Shown: piece after piece, positions 60,293-64,000 of the stretch
Layout: each line of letters begins with the position of its first letter
Numbering within the stretch: position 1 is the first letter of the stretch
Assembly (NCBI RefSeq): GCF_000013025.1
Contig: NC_008358.1
Coordinates: forward strand, 2,108,001 to 2,172,000
Length of the DNA stretch: 64,000 bases
Source of the DNA: Hyphomonas neptunium ATCC 15444
GTDB lineage: Bacteria; Pseudomonadota; Alphaproteobacteria; Caulobacterales; Hyphomonadaceae
Reading direction: 5' to 3'
Made by a program: the position numbers and the translations under genes
The notes under the pieces: model-generated
Databases searched by the model: none
The model's input: the letters and a program-made list of their open reading frames with translations, nothing else
Told to the model about the DNA's origin: nothing

Positions 60293-61486
60293 TTAAAGGC
60301 CGAGGATCATCTTGCTGATAATGTTGCGCTGGATCTCGTTCGATCCGCCATAGATAGATGTCTTGCGCATGTTGAAGTAGCTGTCCGCGCTGAAGTTCGA
60401 ATAGTCTGGGCCGACGCCCACTTCATTGCTGCCGTCATGCATCATGCCGCGCGCATAGGGCGCGCCATAATTGCCCACGGCTTCCAGCGTCAGCTCCGTC
60501 AGGCGTTGCTGGATTTCGGTGCCCTTGATCTTGAGGATCGAGCTTTCCGGGCCAGGGCCCTTGCCGGCTGCTTCAGAAGCGAGCGTGCGCAGTTCTGTGA
60601 ATTCGAGCGCGGTCAGGTCGATTTCCAGCTGGCTGATCTTGCGGGCGAATTCGTCCGTCTTGATCAGCGGCGTGCCGTCCATCGTTTCCTGGGTCGCAAT
60701 GGTGCGCAAACGCTCAACGCCGCGCTTGGAGCGCGCCACGCCAGCAATGCCCGAACGCTCGTGCGCCAGCAGGAACTTGGCATAGGTCCAGCCTTCGTTT
60801 TCCTTGCCGACGAGGTTTTCGACCGGCACGCGAACGTCTGTCAGCCAGGTTTCGTTCACTTCATGCGTGCCATCGATCAGCTTGATCGGACGCACTTCGA
60901 TGCCGGGCGATTTCATGTCGACGAGGATGAAGGAGATGCCTTCCTGCGCTTTGGCCGACGGGTCGGTGCGGCAGAGGAAGAAGCCCCAGTCAGCGTGCTG
61001 GGCGAGCGTCGTCCAGGTTTTCTGACCGTTGAGAATGTAGTGATCGCCATCACGCACGGCGGTGGTTTTCAGGCTGGCGAGGTCAGACCCTGCGCCCGGC
61101 TCGGAATAGCCCTGTGCCCACCAGACATCGCCGGCGAGGATGCCGGGCAGGTGTTTGGCTTTCTGTTCTTCGTTGCCGAATGTGTAGATAACCGGGCCGA
61201 CCATCGAGATGCCGAACGGAAGCGGCATCAGCGCGTCAACGCGAGCGTTCTCTTCCGACCAGATGTAGCGCTGGGTGGAGGTCCAGCCCGTGCCGCCGTA
61301 CTTCTGCGGCCAAGCGGGGGCAGACCAGCCCTTTTTGCCGAGGATCTTATGCCAGGCGAGGAACTGCTCGCGGGTCAGATCTTCCCGGTTACCAAGCCCA
61401 ACGAGCTCTTGGGGATAGTTGTCACGGATAAAGGTGCGCACTTCATCACGGAAGGCGATCTCTTCGGGTGAAAATTCGAGGTTCAT
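60293..61486 (-). CDS. Acyl-CoA dehydrogenase (large partner, PimC-like)
   Basis: A 397-residue acyl-CoA dehydrogenase: WSAPAWPQKYGGTGWT, GYSEPGAGSDLASLKTTAV for substrate and flavin binding, WTTLAQHADWGFFLCRTD, and the C-terminal SIYGGSNEIQRNIISKMIL. Adjacent pairs of this type often form heteromeric enzymes for dicarboxylic, branched or steroid-derived acyl-CoAs. AGGAG precedes the ATG at 61486. An imperfect TGACGC-type site and a TTTACGTTTACGT repeat lie about 80 bases upstream. Confidence 0.9.
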   Translation of the reverse strand: MNLEFSPEEIAFRDEVRTFIRDNYPQELVGLGNREDLTREQFLAWHKILGKKGWSAPAWPQKYGGTGWTSTQRYIWSEENARVDALMPLPFGISMVGPVIYTFGNEEQKAKHLPGILAGDVWWAQGYSEPGAGSDLASLKTTAVRDGDHYILNGQKTWTTLAQHADWGFFLCRTDPSAKAQEGISFILVDMKSPGIEVRPIKLIDGTHEVNETWLTDVRVPVENLVGKENEGWTYAKFLLAHERSGIAGVARSKRGVERLRTIATQETMDGTPLIKTDEFARKISQLEIDLTALEFTELRTLASEAAGKGPGPESSILKIKGTEIQQRLTELTLEAVGNYGAPYARGMMHDGSNEVGVGPDYSNFSADSYFNMRKTSIYGGSNEIQRNIISKMILGL

Positions 61487-61565
61487 GGACGTTCGCTCCT
61501 GGATCTGCCTGTTTGGTCCCGGCACTTCATTTCTGTATGTCAGCCATTCCTATTCGCTGACAAGG

Positions 61566-61588
61566 TGACGCGCACGTAAACGTAAAGA
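61566..61588 (-). promoter_or_regulatory. Imperfect palindrome / ACGT direct repeat upstream of the acyl-CoA dehydrogenases
   Basis: On the minus strand this reads CTTTACGTTTACGTGCGCGTCA. It contains TTTACGTTTACGT, a direct repeat, and a two-mismatch version of the TGACGCNNGCGTCA palindrome at 61566-61579. It sits 80-102 bases upstream of the first dehydrogenase. It is a plausible operator for a fatty-acid or branched-chain catabolism regulator. Confidence 0.4.
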
Positions 61589-61614
61589 ATGCCGCAGTTT
61601 TCGTTGCGTCACCC

Positions 61615-62610
61615 CTAAGCTGGCTTGGCAATAAACGGTGCGCAGGCCGTTTTGAGAAGCCCCACCGCCGTCGCCGAGCCAAGACCGCTGCCCGTCTGGA
61701 ACTCCAGCTGAACGAGCGGCTTGAGGCCGATGCGTTCCAGAGCGGCTTCATGGGCCGGGCGCTGGGTGATGTGAGAGGCAAGGCAATGGCTGACCGCCTG
61801 AGGCGAGACGGCGTGGACAATGCCCGCTGCAATCGTGGTCGCAAACCCGTCCAGAAGCACCGGGATGCCCTGATGACGCGCCGCGATAATTGCGCCAACG
61901 CAGGCGGCTATTTCGCGCCCTCCAAGGCACCGGAGGGATTCCAGCGGATCGGACAAATGCCCGCGGTGAACTTTCAGGGCAGCGCTGACGAGCTCCACCC
62001 GCTTGCGGGAGAGTTCGGCCGGCGTATGCGCGCTCGGCCGCACCCAGTATTCCGGCGATCCGCCGTAAAGCGCGCAGGCCACGGCCGCAGCCACCGTGCC
62101 AACCCCCGCCCCCGACACCGCAAGGGCCAACAGGTCCGGATTGTCCTCGACGGCCTCGAAACCAAACGCGATCGTCGCCGCGCATTCGCGTTCCGACATC
62201 GCCGCCGTCTCGGAGATGCTGGGCGTAGGCTTGTCGAGCGCGAGTTCGAAGACCCGGACATTCGCGCCGACCTGGGTCGCGATGGCTGACAAGGGTGCCC
62301 GGCCAGACTTCAGCGCCTCGATATGCGCGCGGGTATCTTCATTCGAAGACAGAGAAACCCCGGAATCGACAAGGCCGTGCGAGCCCGCAAAGATCGCCAG
62401 CGTCGGCTTTTCCACACGGGGCGGAAACCGGCGCTGCCAGGTGGCCAACCACTCGGCGGCCTCGCCCAGACGGCCGAAATCCCCCTCCCGGCCCATGCCG
62501 AGAAGCGCCTCGTGGACTTTGCGCCCAGCTTCCGGATCGGTCTCGACCGGCTTCAGGATCAGGTCGCGGACATCATCCAGGGGGGACTTGTTCCGATTGG
62601 GTTCGCTCAA
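61615..62610 (-). CDS. cobT: CobT-family protein (nicotinate-nucleotide:dimethylbenzimidazole phosphoribosyltransferase-like)
   Basis: A 331-residue CobT homologue; CobT makes alpha-ribazole phosphate for the lower ligand of cobalamin. The fold is clear from VSGAGVGTVAAAVACALYGG, ALKVHRGHLSDPLESLRCLGGREIAA-type segments and IPVLLDGFATTIAAGIVH. However, the usual C-terminal RLGEGTGA motif with the catalytic glutamate reads FQTGSGLGSA, so the glutamate is replaced by serine, and the N-terminal DHG/NHG is SHG. It may be a divergent or inactive homologue. No other cobalamin gene is nearby. Confidence 0.85.
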   Translation of the reverse strand: MSEPNRNKSPLDDVRDLILKPVETDPEAGRKVHEALLGMGREGDFGRLGEAAEWLATWQRRFPPRVEKPTLAIFAGSHGLVDSGVSLSSNEDTRAHIEALKSGRAPLSAIATQVGANVRVFELALDKPTPSISETAAMSERECAATIAFGFEAVEDNPDLLALAVSGAGVGTVAAAVACALYGGSPEYWVRPSAHTPAELSRKRVELVSAALKVHRGHLSDPLESLRCLGGREIAACVGAIIAARHQGIPVLLDGFATTIAAGIVHAVSPQAVSHCLASHITQRPAHEAALERIGLKPLVQLEFQTGSGLGSATAVGLLKTACAPFIAKPA

Positions 62611-62749
62611 GGCAGTAATCTCCTGTTACCGAAATTGCCGGCAATCTTAATTATGGCAGATAAGGTACACGCCGTCCGGCAAGGATTTATTTCATCCTCT
62701 CCTGTAGAACTTGCACTGCAGCCCGCCACCAGTATGGGTTACTCGTATA

Positions 62750-62947
62750 ATGATAGAGATTGAGCCGATAAAGAGCCCCTGCATCAAGGTTTGTGCTGTA
62801 GATGGCAAGACGGGGCTTTGTCTCGGATGCGGTCGGACTCTGCCTGAAATAGGCGCCTGGACCCGGCTGGGGAACGATGAGCGCGAAGCAGTGATTTCCT
62901 TGCTGCCGGAACGAATTGAACGGTTGAAGGCCCTCGGGAAGCGGTGA
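62750..62947 (+). CDS. DUF1289 family small cysteine-rich protein
   Basis: A 65-residue protein with the DUF1289 pattern: IKSPCIKVCAVDGKTGLCLG followed by CGRTLPEIGAWTRL. The four conserved cysteines suggest binding of a metal or an iron-sulfur cluster. The function is unknown. It is divergent from cobT and overlaps the downstream aspartic protease gene by 4 bases (GTGA). Confidence 0.87.
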   Translation: MIEIEPIKSPCIKVCAVDGKTGLCLGCGRTLPEIGAWTRLGNDEREAVISLLPERIERLKALGKR

Positions 62948-63495
62948 CGGGAATGAGCGCAGGCAAGATATTGTCCCTGATAGCCACTGCGGTTGCGATC
63001 GCAATGGTCATCGGCCTTTATCTTGCGCCCAAGCTGCGCGAGGCCGAATATCAGGCCGCGCTGGAGCGTCAGCGCGAAACCAAGAATGTTGTGGCGACCG
63101 CTTCCGAGCCTGCCTCCTCTATCCACACCCGCGCCGCCTTCATCGAACGCGAAGCCGATGGCCATTACTGGACCCGCGCCGATGTCACCGGCACCGAGGT
63201 CAAGTTCATGGTCGATACCGGCGCCAGCATCGTCGCCCTCACTTACCGGGATGCCCAGCGCCTCGGCCTGAAGCCGGAGGTGCTGACCTATGATTCGGAA
63301 ATCCGCACCGCCGGCGGCGTCACCTACGGCGCGCCTGTGACCCTCGACAGCATCCGGATCGGCCGGGTCGAGGTGGAAAGCGTGAATGCGGTCGTTCTTC
63401 GCAGCGAGCTGGAACAGTCCCTGCTGGGCATGACTTTCCTCAGCGAGCTGAACTCCTACGAGTTCCGCAAAGGCCAGCTGATCATACGCCAGTAA
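62944..63495 (+). CDS. Membrane-anchored retropepsin-like aspartic protease (TIGR02281 type)
   Basis: A 183-residue protein with one N-terminal membrane helix (about residues 8-28) and a single-lobe, retropepsin-like domain. The catalytic aspartate is Asp91 in FMVDTGASIVALT, and the ILG-type flap partner is LLGMTFLSEL. Such single-lobe proteins must dimerise. The GTG start at 62944 overlaps the DUF1289 stop; an ATG at 62953 is an alternative. Its 3' end overlaps the convergent pyruvate kinase gene by 14 bases. Confidence 0.88.
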   Translation: MTGMSAGKILSLIATAVAIAMVIGLYLAPKLREAEYQAALERQRETKNVVATASEPASSIHTRAAFIEREADGHYWTRADVTGTEVKFMVDTGASIVALTYRDAQRLGLKPEVLTYDSEIRTAGGVTYGAPVTLDSIRIGRVEVESVNAVVLRSELEQSLLGMTFLSELNSYEFRKGQLIIRQ

Positions 63496-64000
63496 TCGGC
63501 TTGCCGTCCGCGCCGCGGCCCACCCCGATTTCCCAGGCGAAGCGTTCCTCATCTCCTGACCAGCGTGCGTAGGTGACACGGCCTTCCAGGCCAGCTGCCT
63601 TCATCAGGTCGCGATACCAGTTCTCCGTGCCTGCATTCAGCCTTTGGGGGTGAACGCCCCAGAGAAGACACGCCTGGCGAAGCCGCTGATCGTCGAGCGA
63701 TCCGTAAAGAATCGGTACGCACCCGCGCACACGGGCGAACCGCGCCAGCCGCTCGAATGCGCCGGTGCGCAGGGCAAGCGCGGCAGCGCCTTCCGCTTCC
63801 GCCATCGTGAGCGCAGCCTGCGCAACAATGTCGATCGCATTTTCGGCCTGAGCCTCTCCGCAGAACTCGGCAAGCGAGCGGCGATAGTCATCCGCGCCTT
63901 CCGTGGCCCGTATGATGCGGGACATGATCGCCACCGCCGTTGCCGGATGGCGCCCCACAGCCGTCTCGGCGGACAGCATGACAGCGTCCGCGCCCTGATA
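63482..64000 (-). CDS. pyk: Pyruvate kinase (partial, C-terminal part)
   Basis: The gene continues beyond the right edge, so only about 172 C-terminal residues are visible. The segment GADAVMLSAETAVGRHPATA is the pyruvate kinase signature near the end of the barrel domain (family form DAVMLSGETA). The C-terminal domain is present but diverges from the usual effector-binding sequence. The enzyme makes pyruvate and ATP from phosphoenolpyruvate in glycolysis. Confidence 0.82.
   Translation of the reverse strand, partial: YQGADAVMLSAETAVGRHPATAVAIMSRIIRATEGADDYRRSLAEFCGEAQAENAIDIVAQAALTMAEAEGAAALALRTGAFERLARFARVRGCVPILYGSLDDQRLRQACLLWGVHPQRLNAGTENWYRDLMKAAGLEGRVTYARWSGDEERFAWEIGVGRGADGKPITGV

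Overview
The window is GC-rich (about 60% or more by eye), gene-dense chromosomal DNA from an alphaproteobacterium. The best fit is the Hyphomonadaceae, close to Hyphomonas. This rests on gene content: a MucR/Ros-type regulator, a C4-type 5-aminolevulinate synthase (HemA), a RibB protein with a degenerate GTP-cyclohydrolase domain, Coq4, a CYP153 alkane hydroxylase, a DUF2336 protein, the dgt / SPOR / nagZ / scpA / scpB block, and nrdR-rib-nusB. I see no phage, insertion sequence, CRISPR array or integrase. About 67 protein genes and one tRNA gene are supported. Both edges cut a gene: pstA on the left and a pyruvate kinase gene on the right.

Layout. 1-2.2 kb: phosphate transporter genes pstC-pstA with a Pho box. 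2.2-9.5 kb: hslV-hslU protease, an HxlR regulator, a PfkB kinase, an ATP-grasp protein, two lipoproteins and nth. 9.6-12.9 kb: DUF2244, CYP153, a nitroreductase and a DUF1287 protein. 12.9-18.6 kb: minus-strand operon dgt, SPOR protein, nagZ, scpA, scpB, phosphopantetheinyl transferase, divergent from erpA. 19-21.6 kb: repeat-rich spacer, epoxide hydrolase, secreted orphan. 21.6-26.7 kb: glyA, nrdR, ribD (reductase half only), ribE, ribB, ribH, nusB. 26.9-35.5 kb: mucR-like gene, hemA, class II aldolase, nadK, an Hpt protein, a Nudix hydrolase, a degenerate EAL protein, a DUF2336 protein and trigger factor. 36.0-44.2 kb: the most unusual block (below). 44.4-50.0 kb: tRNA-Leu, acetyltransferase, nnr, histidine phosphatase, coq4, glnB-glnA. 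50-57 kb: metallophosphoesterase, clpX, clpP, two tandem hydrolases, M28 peptidase. 57-64 kb: rlmJ, a glycosyltransferase, two acyl-CoA dehydrogenases, a cobT homologue, two small proteins and pyk.

The best candidate for an undescribed system is the operon at 36006-42925. It holds a HAD/UbiA fusion of the polyprenyl-phosphate phosphoribosyltransferase type, a GtrA flippase-like protein, an MBOAT acyltransferase, a membrane-anchored SGNH protein, a dedicated acyl carrier protein, an adenylate-forming ligase and a short-chain reductase. It abuts a convergent GT87 glycosyltransferase gene. MBOAT + SGNH + carrier + ligase is the logic of the Dlt teichoic-acid alanylation system. The UbiA/GtrA/GT87 part is the logic of polyprenyl-phospho-pentose glycan synthesis. 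I infer an envelope glycan that is built on a lipid carrier and then acylated.

Non-coding signals worth checking are a recurring TGACGC-NN-GCGTCA palindrome upstream of catabolic and central genes, helically spaced GGACA decamer repeats at two loci, a terminator-like palindrome whose 3' arm is also a Shine-Dalgarno sequence, a 12-bp direct repeat upstream of glnB, and a 29-bp near-perfect inverted repeat inside a lipoprotein gene.
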